Shown piece after piece: positions 19,457 through 28,759 of a stretch of 64,000 bases of DNA. Within the stretch, counting starts at the first letter, position 1. Every line of letters starts with the position of its first letter. Position numbers and translations under genes: made by a program. The notes under the pieces are model-generated. The model was not told the DNA's origin. It worked only from the letters and a program-made list of their open reading frames with translations, and searched no databases. Source of the DNA: Geminicoccaceae bacterium (GTDB taxonomy: Bacteria > Pseudomonadota > Alphaproteobacteria > Geminicoccales > Geminicoccaceae); contig JACKIN010000003.1 of assembly GCA_020638495.1 (NCBI GenBank), forward strand, positions 62,001-126,000. The letters run 5' to 3'.

Positions 19457-19873
19457 ATGGCGGAGACGTTCGATCCCTTCGCGCTGCCGAGCGCGTTCGA
19501 ACCCGTCGGCGCCGATGCGCTTCCGGCCCTTCGCGGACGGCCTAACACGGCGAAAGCAGCCTCGGCCGGCCAGGCCGAAAGGCCGGCGCCGCTTCCCCTG
19601 CCCCGCTCGCACACCGGTGACGTCACGGCCGCCCGGCTGGCCACCCTCGAACTGGCCGTTGCGGCACTCAATGCCCGACTCGACGCGCTGGAGGAGACGA
19701 CCGAGGCGCGGCTGACGGAACTCGAAGACAACATCGCAGCCCGGCTCGACGACCAGATGGGCCGGTTGGTGCGGACGGTGGCGACGATGCTCGACGAGCG
19801 CGGACGCATTGCTGGCAGAACGGCGGGCGGCGCGGCCGCGCCACCGACGCTGGCCTTCGGCGGCCGGCGGTAG
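19457..19873 (+). CDS. Hypothetical protein with C-terminal coiled coil
   Basis: 138 residues starting at ATG 19457 with GAGGTGAAG upstream as a fair ribosome site. A proline/alanine-rich N-terminal half is followed by a heptad-rich region (LATLELAVAALNARLDALEE and onwards) predicted to form a coiled coil. It lacks membrane segments or catalytic motifs. It is isolated between a repeat block and an IS, so function cannot be inferred. Confidence 0.5.
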   Translation: MAETFDPFALPSAFEPVGADALPALRGRPNTAKAASAGQAERPAPLPLPRSHTGDVTAARLATLELAVAALNARLDALEETTEARLTELEDNIAARLDDQMGRLVRTVATMLDERGRIAGRTAGGAAAPPTLAFGGRR

Positions 19874-20010
19874 CGGCAGAGCGGGGGGCCCAAGAAAGAG
19901 GCCTGACGGCGGCCGGCGCTCTTGGAGGCGCTATGCAATGCCGCCTCGATCGACACCACGATTTTTTGATTGCGGGCAATGCCGATTGCAACCATAGCGA
20001 TTATCACCTG

Positions 20011-21521
20011 AGAGCGTGTGAAGGAATGCAGGGCCATGCTGTATTTCGGCTTGGACTTGGCGCCTGGCCGCGATTTTGGTGCGCCAGCGGGAGAGGGCTG
20101 GAGGCGGTGGGAGGTTGAGGGCCGCGGCGGCCCGCTGTTCAGGCGATGAGCTCGCCGGGCTGGAGCAGCCGCAGGGCGATGCGCAGGTTGTGGGCGAGCG
20201 CCTGCCACAGGGCGACGGCGCGCACCTTTTTCAGCCCCCGCACCAGGAATTGCCGCAGGCCACGATTGCGGACCTGGGCGTTGACGCATTCGATGGTGGC
20301 GGCTCGGTCCCTGTAGATCGCCTTGGCGGCCTCGCCCTCCATCCGTTGGCGCCACGCCAGGACGGCATCGGTATCCCCCTTCATCCGGTCGGTCGGGGCG
20401 CGCGCCGTGTCGCGCGGGGTCATCGGCGGGGCGTAGAGGGTCACACCCCGGCCGTCCAGCCGGTCGATGGCCGCCAGGTTGACGAAGCCGCCATCGGCCA
20501 GCATCTCGCGCGGCAGCTTGCCGAAGCGCTCGGCGATCTGGTCGGCCATCGGCTCCAGGTGGGGCTGGTCGCCGCCGCTGTTGGTCACCGCCACGCCGAC
20601 GATCAGGCGATGCTCGGTCTCGGCGGCGAGCTGGACGTTGAAGGCGGGCCGAAAGCCGCCGTCGGCCATCTTCATCACCCGTGCCTCCGGATCGGTGGTC
20701 GAGACCCGCGCCTTGTCCTTCTTTGTCGCCGGGCGCCTGGCCTCGACGGCCGGCAGCTCGGCCAGCGCCGCCGCCACCCGCTCCTCGCGCTCGCGCACCG
20801 CCCGTTCCTGCGCCGCCCGCCGGCGGCCCGACGCCGCCGCCGGGTCGGCCGCCAGCTCGGCCTTCAGCGCCCGCACCCGCTCCGCCGCCTGCCGACGGCA
20901 GTTCTCCAAGCTCTCCCGCCGCCGGAACGAAGCCGCTCCCGCCGAGGCCCGCACCTTCATCCCGTCCTGGGCCAGCCGATCCAGTCGCACCAGCCCCTTG
21001 TGCAGCAGCACCGCCACGCTGGCCGTCAGCGTCTTGTCGAGCCAGGCCGCATGAGCCGTGCGGAAGTCGCTCAGGGATTTGTGGTTGGTCGACACCCCGC
21101 CGCACAGCCAGCGATAGGCGACGTGGCTGCCGCACAACTCGGCCAGCCGCCGGGCGCTGCCCACCCCGTCGATGGTCGCGAACAGCCACAGCGCCACCAA
21201 AATGCGCGGATCGGCCGGCGGATGCCCCACATGGCCTGCCACCGCCTTGATCCCCGCCAGCAGATCCGAGATGTCCAGACCCTCGACGAACCGCCACACC
21301 AGCCGCGCCGGATGACCCGCCGAAAGCAAATCATCCAGACTGCACACCCGAAGCTCGACCTGTGACCGCTCCGCTTTCCTCAACCGGGGCGCACCGACAG
21401 GCACCTTCCCCGGCGCCGCCGCCGCCGGCAGATCATCGAAAAGACCCTCCTCCATACCCCCCCTCTCAGATCGCTGCGGCTATTCTATCGAAAAGGCGCA
21501 GGACATTCATTCACAGGCTCT
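20011..21521. mobile_element. IS1182-like insertion sequence
   Basis: About 1.5 kb. Imperfect terminal inverted repeats are visible: the left end reads AGAGCGTGTGAAGGAATG (from 20011) and the reverse complement of the right end reads AGAGCCTGTGAATGAATG (ending at 21521), two mismatches in 18. A single transposase gene fills the interior on the minus strand. No unambiguous target duplication was seen. It lies immediately upstream of cas3. Confidence 0.75.
20139..21455 (-). CDS. IS1182/IS5-type DDE transposase
   Basis: 438 residues, apparently intact. The N-terminal DUF772-like part (HPARLVWRFVEGLDISDLL, then DPRILVALWLFATIDG and NHKSLSDFRT) precedes a region with QDGMKVRASAG (first catalytic Asp), an arginine-rich middle and MADGGFRPAFNVQLAAE. 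MLADGGFVNLAAIDRL holds the second Asp, and IECVNAQVRNRGLRQFLVRG the terminal Glu region. The order matches IS1182-type transposases. Confidence 0.88.
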   Translation of the reverse strand: MEEGLFDDLPAAAAPGKVPVGAPRLRKAERSQVELRVCSLDDLLSAGHPARLVWRFVEGLDISDLLAGIKAVAGHVGHPPADPRILVALWLFATIDGVGSARRLAELCGSHVAYRWLCGGVSTNHKSLSDFRTAHAAWLDKTLTASVAVLLHKGLVRLDRLAQDGMKVRASAGAASFRRRESLENCRRQAAERVRALKAELAADPAAASGRRRAAQERAVREREERVAAALAELPAVEARRPATKKDKARVSTTDPEARVMKMADGGFRPAFNVQLAAETEHRLIVGVAVTNSGGDQPHLEPMADQIAERFGKLPREMLADGGFVNLAAIDRLDGRGVTLYAPPMTPRDTARAPTDRMKGDTDAVLAWRQRMEGEAAKAIYRDRAATIECVNAQVRNRGLRQFLVRGLKKVRAVALWQALAHNLRIALRLLQPGELIA

Positions 21522-21679
21522 GAGCCCTCAGCAAGTGCGACGACGGCTAGAGCCGCGCGGCATGGCCACGATGTTGGCATAGGAGTGGAGGGTGACATGA
21601 CACGCGGGCTCGGTGGTGCCGAAGCTGCTCGGTGCATGCATATGGACCGCGACCGACAGCCTCACGGAGGTCGTTGAGA

Positions 21680-24253
21680 TTGGATGGCGCGCCGGGTGCG
21701 GGCGATCTCTGGGGAAAATTTCGCGATGCCGAGCGGGGTGGACCGGCCTGGCATCCGCTGATCGATCACTGCATCGATGTGGCTGGCGTTCTGGAAGCGC
21801 TGCTTCGCCAACCGACGGTCAGGCGGCGGCTGGCACGCGCGGCGGGGCTCGACGATATCGACGAGGGGCTCATCGCACGCCTCGCCTTCCTCGCCTTCAT
21901 CCACGATCTCGGCAAATGCGCCCCCGGTTTTCAAGCCAAGGCTTCGGTCGAACGTCGCGGCACGGTCGGGCATCTGTCAGCCCTCAAGCCATTGTGGTGC
22001 GAGGGCGACCTGTGGCTCGATTTCAGCCGCGCCTTGGCCGAGCTGGGATTGGGGCAATGGGGCGACGAGGTTCTCCAGGACTATCTGGAAGCCGTCTTCT
22101 CGCATCATGGCAACAAACCCGATCTCGGCTTCAGCCGGGGCTCGGACCAACACCTCGTCGAGACATGGCGGGCAAAGGAGGGTGAGCCCCTCCGGCGGCT
22201 GCAAGAGTTTTTGGCTGTTGGGCGCGTGCAGTTCCCGGACGGCTTCCGGGCTGCCGCAGGCGAACTTCCGGCAGCACCGTCGTTCCAGCATCTCTTCGCC
22301 GGCCTCCTGATGCTCGCGGACTGGATCGGCTCGAATGCCGATTGGTTTCGCTTCACGGAGCCTGCTGATCCGCCCCGACTCGCCTTCGTGCGCGAGCACG
22401 CGGCGCAAATCGTGAAGCGTATCGGTTTCGTACCGCCGGAGCTGCCGCGACCGTTGCTTTCCTTCGCTCGGCAATTCGACGGCTATGCGCCACGGCCGGC
22501 GCAAACGGCGCTCGACGGGCTGCCGCTGCCGGACGAGTCGGGCTCCGTGGTGCTGCTGGAGTGCGAGACGGGCTCGGGCAAGACCGAGGCTGCCTTTCGC
22601 TGGGCGAGCCGGCTGATCGATGCCGGGCTCGTCGACGGCTGCTATTTCGCCGTGCCGCTGCGCTCGGCCGCCGTGCAGCTATACGGGCGGATGCGGCGAT
22701 GGCTGCTGGCGACCTATGGCGACGCCGCGCCCGAGCCGCTCCTCGCGGTGCCGGGTTATTTCCGGATGGGGGATGCGGAAGGGACGCGCCTGCCCGATTT
22801 ACGGGTGCAGTGGAGCGACCTCGAGACCGAGGATCGGCGCACGGAGCGCTGGGCCGCGGAGCAGCCGAAGCGGTACATGGCGACCGGCTTCGCCGTCGGC
22901 ACGATCGATCAGGCGCTCCTGGGCGCGCTCGCGGTCAAGCACGCGCATCTGAGGGCTGCCTGCCTCGTCCGCCATCTCCTGGTGATCGACGAGGTCCATT
23001 CCAGCGACGCCTACATGACGACGCTGGCCGAGCGGCTCATGACGCTTTTCAGGGCGTCGGGCGGGCATGTGCTGTTGATGTCCGCAACCGTCGGGGCCGG
23101 GACCCGCGAGCGGCTGGTCCATGGCCGGAAGGCCGCGCCAGCGCTCGATGCGGCAATCGCCACGGCCTATCCGCGGATCACGCCGAGCCATGCGGACCCG
23201 GTGGATGTCGCCGATGAAGGGCCCGGCAAGACCGTCGCGATCGAGCCGATGCCGCTCATCGATCGGCCGGAGGCGGTGGCTGCCCTGGCGGCCGAGGCGG
23301 TGGGAACCGGTGCGCGCGTCCTGGTCCTGCGCAACACCGTGACGGCGGCGATCGCGACGCAGCAAGCGCTGGAACTGCTCTTGCCGGCGGAGCACGAAGC
23401 CTTCTTCCGTGTCGGTGACATCCGCACGCTGCATCATGGACGGTTCGCGGCGGAGGATCGCCGGTTGCTGGATGCGGCGGTGGAGGGCCGCTTCGGCAAA
23501 AGGGCCGGCAGCGGGCCGGCGCTGATCGTCGCGACCCAGACGCTGGAGCAATCGCTCGATGTGGACGCCGATTTCCTGATCACGGACCTCGCTCCCGTCG
23601 ACGTGCTGCTGCAGAGGATCGGTCGCCTGCATCGGCACGAGCGCAAGGACCGGCCCAAGGGCTTCAGGGCAGCCCGATGCGTCGTGCTGCTGCCGGAGGC
23701 TGCCGACCTCACGAGCTTTCTCCACCGCGCCCGGCACGGCATCGGGCCGGAGCGGGCCTACGACAATGTGCTCTCCGTCGAGGCGACCCGGCAGATGGTA
23801 GCCGAGGCGCCGCGCTGGACCATCCCGGCCGACAATCGCCGGCTGGTCGAGGAAGGGACGCACGAGGAGCGGCTGCGGGGTTTGGCGGATCAACTCGGCA
23901 GCGCTTGGGACGCGTACTGGAAGCGCTACCGGGGCCTTGCCATTGCCCTGCGCTCGCAGGGCAAGGATGCGAGCATCGACTATTCGAAGCGATTCTCGGA
24001 GACGGAATGGCCGCTTGCAGCCGAGAAGCTTGCCACCCGGCTCGGCGCGCATGACCTACTCCTATCGCTGGAGCCGGCGCTTGCCTCACCCTTCGGGCAG
24101 AAACTGGAGCGCCTGAGGCTGCCGCGCTGGATGGCGCCGAAGGAACTGCCGGCAGAGATACCTTCGGCGATCGTATCGGGGGATTTCTTTCAGTTCGAAG
24201 GATCGGCCTACCGGTACGATCGCTTCGGCCTGCAACTGATAGAGAGACAATAA
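21680..24253 (+). CDS. cas3: Type I-E CRISPR-associated nuclease/helicase Cas3
   Basis: About 857 residues. TTG 21680 is preferred because GGAGG (21666-21670) is 9 bases upstream; an in-frame GTG at 21632 is the alternative. The N-terminal HD nuclease has HPLIDHCIDVAG, HDLGK and FSHHGN. The SF2 helicase follows with Walker A ETGSGKTEAA near 22564, the DEVH box near 22987, LLMSATV, and motif VI QRIGRLHRH near 23612. All expected catalytic motifs are present. Cas3 degrades DNA bound by Cascade, but here cse1 and cas5e are broken, so it is probably unemployed. Confidence 0.93.
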   Translation: MDGAPGAGDLWGKFRDAERGGPAWHPLIDHCIDVAGVLEALLRQPTVRRRLARAAGLDDIDEGLIARLAFLAFIHDLGKCAPGFQAKASVERRGTVGHLSALKPLWCEGDLWLDFSRALAELGLGQWGDEVLQDYLEAVFSHHGNKPDLGFSRGSDQHLVETWRAKEGEPLRRLQEFLAVGRVQFPDGFRAAAGELPAAPSFQHLFAGLLMLADWIGSNADWFRFTEPADPPRLAFVREHAAQIVKRIGFVPPELPRPLLSFARQFDGYAPRPAQTALDGLPLPDESGSVVLLECETGSGKTEAAFRWASRLIDAGLVDGCYFAVPLRSAAVQLYGRMRRWLLATYGDAAPEPLLAVPGYFRMGDAEGTRLPDLRVQWSDLETEDRRTERWAAEQPKRYMATGFAVGTIDQALLGALAVKHAHLRAACLVRHLLVIDEVHSSDAYMTTLAERLMTLFRASGGHVLLMSATVGAGTRERLVHGRKAAPALDAAIATAYPRITPSHADPVDVADEGPGKTVAIEPMPLIDRPEAVAALAAEAVGTGARVLVLRNTVTAAIATQQALELLLPAEHEAFFRVGDIRTLHHGRFAAEDRRLLDAAVEGRFGKRAGSGPALIVATQTLEQSLDVDADFLITDLAPVDVLLQRIGRLHRHERKDRPKGFRAARCVVLLPEAADLTSFLHRARHGIGPERAYDNVLSVEATRQMVAEAPRWTIPADNRRLVEEGTHEERLRGLADQLGSAWDAYWKRYRGLAIALRSQGKDASIDYSKRFSETEWPLAAEKLATRLGAHDLLLSLEPALASPFGQKLERLRLPRWMAPKELPAEIPSAIVSGDFFQFEGSAYRYDRFGLQLIERQ

Positions 24254-24255
24254 CC

Positions 24256-24850
24256 GTGAACCTCTTGGCTGATTCGACCTTCCCGTTTGTTGACACCAGA
24301 AACGTTGTCGGCCACGGTGATCTACCGGCGCTTCTTGCGACGTATTCGAGGGATGCAGTCCTCGATCTCCCCTTTCTCCGCCCGCATCAACACGCGCCGT
24401 GGCACAGCTTCATCGTCCAGCTTGCCGCGATCGCCCTGCATCGTGGCGGATGTGTCGGCATTCCGGACGAAGCAGACGCGTGGCGCGAGCAGCTCCGTGG
24501 ACTGACCCGCAAATGGCCCGACGATGAGCCATGGCGTCTCGTCGTGTCGGACGTGAGCAAGCCCGCTTTCATGCAGCCGCCGGTGCCTGAGGGCACGGAC
24601 GACCCGCACAAGACGGAAGTCGCCACGCCGGACGATCTCGATGTGCTTATCACGTCCAAGAATCACGGCGTAAAGCAGGGCTTGGCAAAAAGTAGTCAAG
24701 CCGCCTTATGGATTTCAGCGCTCGTGGTCCTACAAACGTGCGGCGATTACTCAAAGGCTGGCGCTCAGTTTGGTTATTTCGGTTCATGCCGACGAAATGG
24801 TCAGTACGCAACGCGCCCATTTACCGGCCTGGTGCCGCGAGGTGGCATAG
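24256..24850 (+). pseudogene. cse1: Cse1/CasA, N-terminal segment (interrupted by IS copy A)
   Basis: Starts at GTG 24256, two bases after the cas3 stop. The segment reads FPFVDTRNVVGHGDLPALL, HQHAPWHSFIVQLAAIALHR, KPAFMQPPVP and GLAKSSQAALWISALVVLQT, the N-terminal part of Cse1, the large Cascade subunit that senses the PAM and recruits Cas3. The frame is intact to ATAG at 24847-24850, where an IS begins. The join to 26323 reads VPRGGIGAHWRRD without a break. Confidence 0.92.
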
Positions 24851-26318
24851 CAGCGTGTTGCGGAATTGCGAGTTTCAGCGACCCTCGAGTCCGATCACGA
24901 AGACTGCGGTCGCGACCGGTGATGGCTCGTTCTGGGGGACGATCGCGAGCCAGAGGGCTCGGTGATCGGCATCGAGCGGCATCGAGAGCCAGAACAGCCA
25001 TGGATTCGCGCCCGCCCAGCGCCTTGGGGTGCCGGAGCCGGTGAGAAGCCGCATGATCAACCCCAGATTGTAGCCGGCGATGTGGATCAGGTAGCGTTTT
25101 TGGACGTTGTCGCGACCACGCAGCCAGGTTCGGCGCATGCCGCCGCGGTCGAGGGTCAGCGCGAAGGCGCGCTCGACAATCTCGGTTCTGAGCTTGAAGG
25201 CTTGCTTGGCAACGCCGGAGAGCAGCCGGCGGCGGTTGCCGTAAACGGCGTTTCTGGCCTGGTCGTCGCCATGCCAACGCAGGATGCCACCCTTGCCGGT
25301 CGGTGGTGTCGGCTCGGCGATGCGGGTTTTCCAGGGGCTGTCGTGGAGTTCTTTCAGGCCATCACGGCTGTGGTAGCCCTTGTCGGCGACCAGTTCCGCG
25401 GGCGCCTCGGTCGTTGGTGCGCGTTCGATCGCTGCCAGGTTCCGGATGGTCTTATCGATCGTCTTCGGCAGGGTCTTGGCATCGCCGCGGTCGGCGTGAT
25501 GGACGGGAGCAGCGAGAACGGCGCCGGTGTCGAGATCGACGGCATGCTCGGGCTTGTAGGCCAGCCTGGTGCGGCCGTCCTTCATCCGGGCGATGCGGGC
25601 ATCACTGTCGGTCGGGCTCTCCCAGTCCTCGTTCGACAGCTTCTTGCCGGGCCTCTTGCGATCGAGCCGGATCAGGTCGTCCGCGGTCGGCGTCTCGATG
25701 CCGCTCTCGACTGCGAGCCGCTTCAGCATCTCCCGGTAGCCTTCGCCCGTCTCCCGGCGAACGATGGCCCGCAGCGCCGCATGCGCCTCCATGGTCGAGG
25801 CATCGACCCCGATCCGCGCGCCCTTGATCAGCCCGTGCTCGGCCAGCCGCTGCAGCACCCAGGCGAAGACCTCGTCATGCACCTCCAAGGGCAGACGCGA
25901 GCGGGTCCGCGACAGCCAGGAGTGATCCGGCACGCCCTCCCGGCTCGCCAACAGCAGGAACTCGCGCAGGCTCAGGCTGTCCGCACAACGCCACTCGATC
26001 CCCCGCTCACTGTCGATTCCCTCGAAGTAGCCCACCAGCAGCATGCGGAAGTAGCGCCCGGGCGGCAGCGACTTGCGACCCCGGGCCGCCGACGAATAAT
26101 GCGGCTGGCAGAGCGTCTCGACATGCCGGTCAAAACCGGCAGCACGCAGGATCTCCTCCAGCCGGTCATAAAACGGATGACCCTGCGACCGTGGCAGCTC
26201 TGACCAGCTCAGCAATAGCTCGCTCTGCCGCTCTGACTGCCGACCCAACGCCATGCCGTCCCTCCCCGCCATCCCGCTGTCACCGAATCACGATCAGGCG
26301 GATTTCGTCAACACGCTG
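24851..26318 (-). mobile_element. Insertion sequence copy A (1468 bp) inside cse1
   Basis: Bounded by CAGCGTGTTG at 24851 and its reverse complement ending at 26318. The 4-bp target duplication ATAG lies at 24847-24850 and 26319-26322. It carries one transposase gene on the minus strand. It has the same length as copy B at 27188 and an identical transposase, but lies in the opposite orientation. The IS5/IS1182-like DUF772 transposase and 4-bp duplication are consistent with the IS5 superfamily. Confidence 0.95.
24875..26272 (-). CDS. Transposase of IS copy A (DUF772/DDE, IS5/IS1182-like)
   Basis: 465 residues, intact. The N-terminal InsH-like domain contains RGRKSLPPGRYFRMLLVGYF and LSLREFLLLASREGVPDHS. 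The DDE core shows GARIGVDASTMEAHAA, ELVADKGYHSRDGL and a C-terminal RGRDNVQKRYLIHIAGYNL. It is identical in amino-acid sequence to the copy B transposase, implying very recent transposition or gene conversion. Confidence 0.93.
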   Translation of the reverse strand: MAGRDGMALGRQSERQSELLLSWSELPRSQGHPFYDRLEEILRAAGFDRHVETLCQPHYSSAARGRKSLPPGRYFRMLLVGYFEGIDSERGIEWRCADSLSLREFLLLASREGVPDHSWLSRTRSRLPLEVHDEVFAWVLQRLAEHGLIKGARIGVDASTMEAHAALRAIVRRETGEGYREMLKRLAVESGIETPTADDLIRLDRKRPGKKLSNEDWESPTDSDARIARMKDGRTRLAYKPEHAVDLDTGAVLAAPVHHADRGDAKTLPKTIDKTIRNLAAIERAPTTEAPAELVADKGYHSRDGLKELHDSPWKTRIAEPTPPTGKGGILRWHGDDQARNAVYGNRRRLLSGVAKQAFKLRTEIVERAFALTLDRGGMRRTWLRGRDNVQKRYLIHIAGYNLGLIMRLLTGSGTPRRWAGANPWLFWLSMPLDADHRALWLAIVPQNEPSPVATAVFVIGLEGR

Positions 26319-26322
26319 ATAG

Positions 26323-27187
26323 GTGCGCACTGGCGCAGGGATGTCGAGGTCATGCTGCGGCGGCGTGACTGGTTTTTCGAGCGGATCGAGGAATTCTCGG
26401 AGGACGATGGAGCGGCGTTACTCTGGTGCCTGCCTTGGGACGGCGAGCGGAGCCTGGAGCTTCGGCAGCTCGATCCCTGGTTCATCGAGGTTTGCCGGCG
26501 GGTGCGGCTCTATGCGGACTGCCAGGGGCGGATCACGGCGAAGAGCGTTGGTTCGAAGTCGGCTCGCATCGCTGCCAAAGACTTGCGCGGGAATGTCAGC
26601 GATCCCTGGATTCCGATAAATCATGAGAAGGATTTTGCAGCCTACAACTCGCAACCGAGCTATCAAGTGGTGAGCGAGGTTCTGTTCGACAAGAAGAAGT
26701 GGCTGCGGCCGTTGCTGTTGGAATGGCACGACGGCATCGATAAGCTGCCGATGTGGGCGCGCTTTGATGTAACTGTGCGCGGCCAAGGCACGACGAAGGG
26801 CCAGCATCTCCGCGAAGTACCGATCGATTCGCAACGCCGCCGCGCTTTCCTCTTCGACAGTGTCGAGCGCGACAAGATTGCACAAATAGCCGCTGGGATG
26901 GTGAAAGACGCCGGGACACTCAAAAGTCCGATACTGAAGACTGCCCTGCTAACACTAGTCAAGGGTGGAGTTACCAATGTCCGACTGGATGATCGAACAG
27001 CCGATTGGATCGAACAATGGCTCACAAGTGCAGACAAACGGATCGAAGAAATCTTTTTCGAGCGGCTTTTTCAGTGCAGAGAAACTGGGCACGACCAACT
27101 TTGGGGCGTTTTTCTCCGACGCGTTGCAAGTGAAATATTTGAAGCAGCAGCTCGAACTGTGCCTGTTGCAGGCGTGCGTCGACTTAA
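26323..27187 (+). pseudogene. cse1: Cse1/CasA, middle segment between the two IS copies
   Basis: Continues the Cse1 frame from GAHWRRDVEVMLRRRDWFFE through EDDGAALLWCLPWDG, LELRQLDPWFIEVCRR and ARFDVTVRGQGTTKGQHLRE. It runs to TTAA at 27184-27187, where IS copy B begins. It is in the same orientation as the outer pieces. With one ATAG removed, the join to the N-terminal segment is exactly in frame. An apparent upstream start for this piece lies within the IS and is not meaningful. Confidence 0.92.
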
Positions 27188-28655
27188 CAGCGTGTTGACG
27201 AAATCCGCCTGATCGTGATTCGGTGACAGCGGGATGGCGGGGAGGGACGGCATGGCGTTGGGTCGGCAGTCAGAGCGGCAGAGCGAGCTATTGCTGAGCT
27301 GGTCAGAGCTGCCACGGTCGCAGGGTCATCCGTTTTATGACCGGCTGGAGGAGATCCTGCGTGCTGCCGGTTTTGACCGGCATGTCGAGACGCTCTGCCA
27401 GCCGCATTATTCGTCGGCGGCCCGGGGTCGCAAGTCGCTGCCGCCCGGGCGCTACTTCCGCATGCTGCTGGTGGGCTACTTCGAGGGAATCGACAGTGAG
27501 CGGGGGATCGAGTGGCGTTGTGCGGACAGCCTGAGCCTGCGCGAGTTCCTGCTGTTGGCGAGCCGGGAGGGCGTGCCGGATCACTCCTGGCTGTCGCGGA
27601 CCCGCTCGCGTCTGCCCTTGGAGGTGCATGACGAGGTCTTCGCCTGGGTGCTGCAGCGGCTGGCCGAGCACGGGCTGATCAAGGGCGCGCGGATCGGGGT
27701 CGATGCCTCGACCATGGAGGCGCATGCGGCGCTGCGGGCCATCGTTCGCCGGGAGACGGGCGAAGGCTACCGGGAGATGCTGAAGCGGCTCGCAGTCGAG
27801 AGCGGCATCGAGACGCCGACCGCGGACGACCTGATCCGGCTCGATCGCAAGAGGCCCGGCAAGAAGCTGTCGAACGAGGACTGGGAGAGCCCGACCGACA
27901 GTGATGCCCGCATCGCCCGGATGAAGGACGGCCGCACCAGGCTGGCCTACAAGCCCGAGCATGCCGTCGATCTCGACACCGGCGCCGTTCTCGCTGCTCC
28001 CGTCCATCACGCCGACCGCGGCGATGCCAAGACCCTGCCGAAGACGATCGATAAGACCATCCGGAACCTGGCAGCGATCGAACGCGCACCAACGACCGAG
28101 GCGCCCGCGGAACTGGTCGCCGACAAGGGCTACCACAGCCGTGATGGCCTGAAAGAACTCCACGACAGCCCCTGGAAAACCCGCATCGCCGAGCCGACAC
28201 CACCGACCGGCAAGGGTGGCATCCTGCGTTGGCATGGCGACGACCAGGCCAGAAACGCCGTTTACGGCAACCGCCGCCGGCTGCTCTCCGGCGTTGCCAA
28301 GCAAGCCTTCAAGCTCAGAACCGAGATTGTCGAGCGCGCCTTCGCGCTGACCCTCGACCGCGGCGGCATGCGCCGAACCTGGCTGCGTGGTCGCGACAAC
28401 GTCCAAAAACGCTACCTGATCCACATCGCCGGCTACAATCTGGGGTTGATCATGCGGCTTCTCACCGGCTCCGGCACCCCAAGGCGCTGGGCGGGCGCGA
28501 ATCCATGGCTGTTCTGGCTCTCGATGCCGCTCGATGCCGATCACCGAGCCCTCTGGCTCGCGATCGTCCCCCAGAACGAGCCATCACCGGTCGCGACCGC
28601 AGTCTTCGTGATCGGACTCGAGGGTCGCTGAAACTCGCAATTCCGCAACACGCTG
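27188..28655 (+). mobile_element. Insertion sequence copy B (1468 bp) inside cse1
   Basis: Starts CAGCGTGTTGACG at 27188 and ends ..CACGCTG at 28655. The 4-bp target duplication TTAA lies at 27184-27187 and 28656-28659. Length and transposase are identical to copy A, orientation opposite. Because its duplication differs from that of copy A, it is an independent insertion. Confidence 0.95.
27234..28631 (+). CDS. Transposase of IS copy B (DUF772/DDE, IS5/IS1182-like)
   Basis: 465 residues and identical to the transposase of copy A. The same landmarks are present: RGRKSLPPGRYFRMLLVGYF near the N-terminus, the catalytic VDASTMEAH and VADKGYHSRDG segments, and the C-terminal RYLIHIAGYNLG. It is transcribed in the direction of the cas genes. 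Read-through or an outward promoter could affect expression of cse2 and cas7 downstream, but no such promoter was identified. Confidence 0.93.
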   Translation: MAGRDGMALGRQSERQSELLLSWSELPRSQGHPFYDRLEEILRAAGFDRHVETLCQPHYSSAARGRKSLPPGRYFRMLLVGYFEGIDSERGIEWRCADSLSLREFLLLASREGVPDHSWLSRTRSRLPLEVHDEVFAWVLQRLAEHGLIKGARIGVDASTMEAHAALRAIVRRETGEGYREMLKRLAVESGIETPTADDLIRLDRKRPGKKLSNEDWESPTDSDARIARMKDGRTRLAYKPEHAVDLDTGAVLAAPVHHADRGDAKTLPKTIDKTIRNLAAIERAPTTEAPAELVADKGYHSRDGLKELHDSPWKTRIAEPTPPTGKGGILRWHGDDQARNAVYGNRRRLLSGVAKQAFKLRTEIVERAFALTLDRGGMRRTWLRGRDNVQKRYLIHIAGYNLGLIMRLLTGSGTPRRWAGANPWLFWLSMPLDADHRALWLAIVPQNEPSPVATAVFVIGLEGR

Positions 28656-28659
28656 TTAA

Positions 28660-28759
28660 GGCGCTGGCGGTTGCCGAGCGGCGACTATGGGGAGGGTTCA
28701 AGGCCCATTTGCCGGGCCACATGCCTGTGCGGATAGAGGAGGCCGCCGATGTCGACTGA
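28660..28759 (+). pseudogene. cse1: Cse1/CasA, C-terminal segment
   Basis: After the TTAA duplication the frame resumes as RLKALAVAERRLWGGFKAHL and ends PVRIEEAADVD at TGA 28757-28759. Adding the three pieces (595 + 865 + 100 bases) gives 1560 bases, exactly 520 codons including stop, the normal size for Cse1. Thus no base besides the two IS copies and their target duplications disrupts the gene. The end overlaps the cse2 start. Confidence 0.92.

Noticed and set aside
24851..28655. Interpretation of the inverted IS pair as a composite transposon carrying the cse1 middle part
   Set aside because: Each IS has its own distinct matching 4-bp duplication and the middle segment is native cse1, so two independent insertions explain it better.
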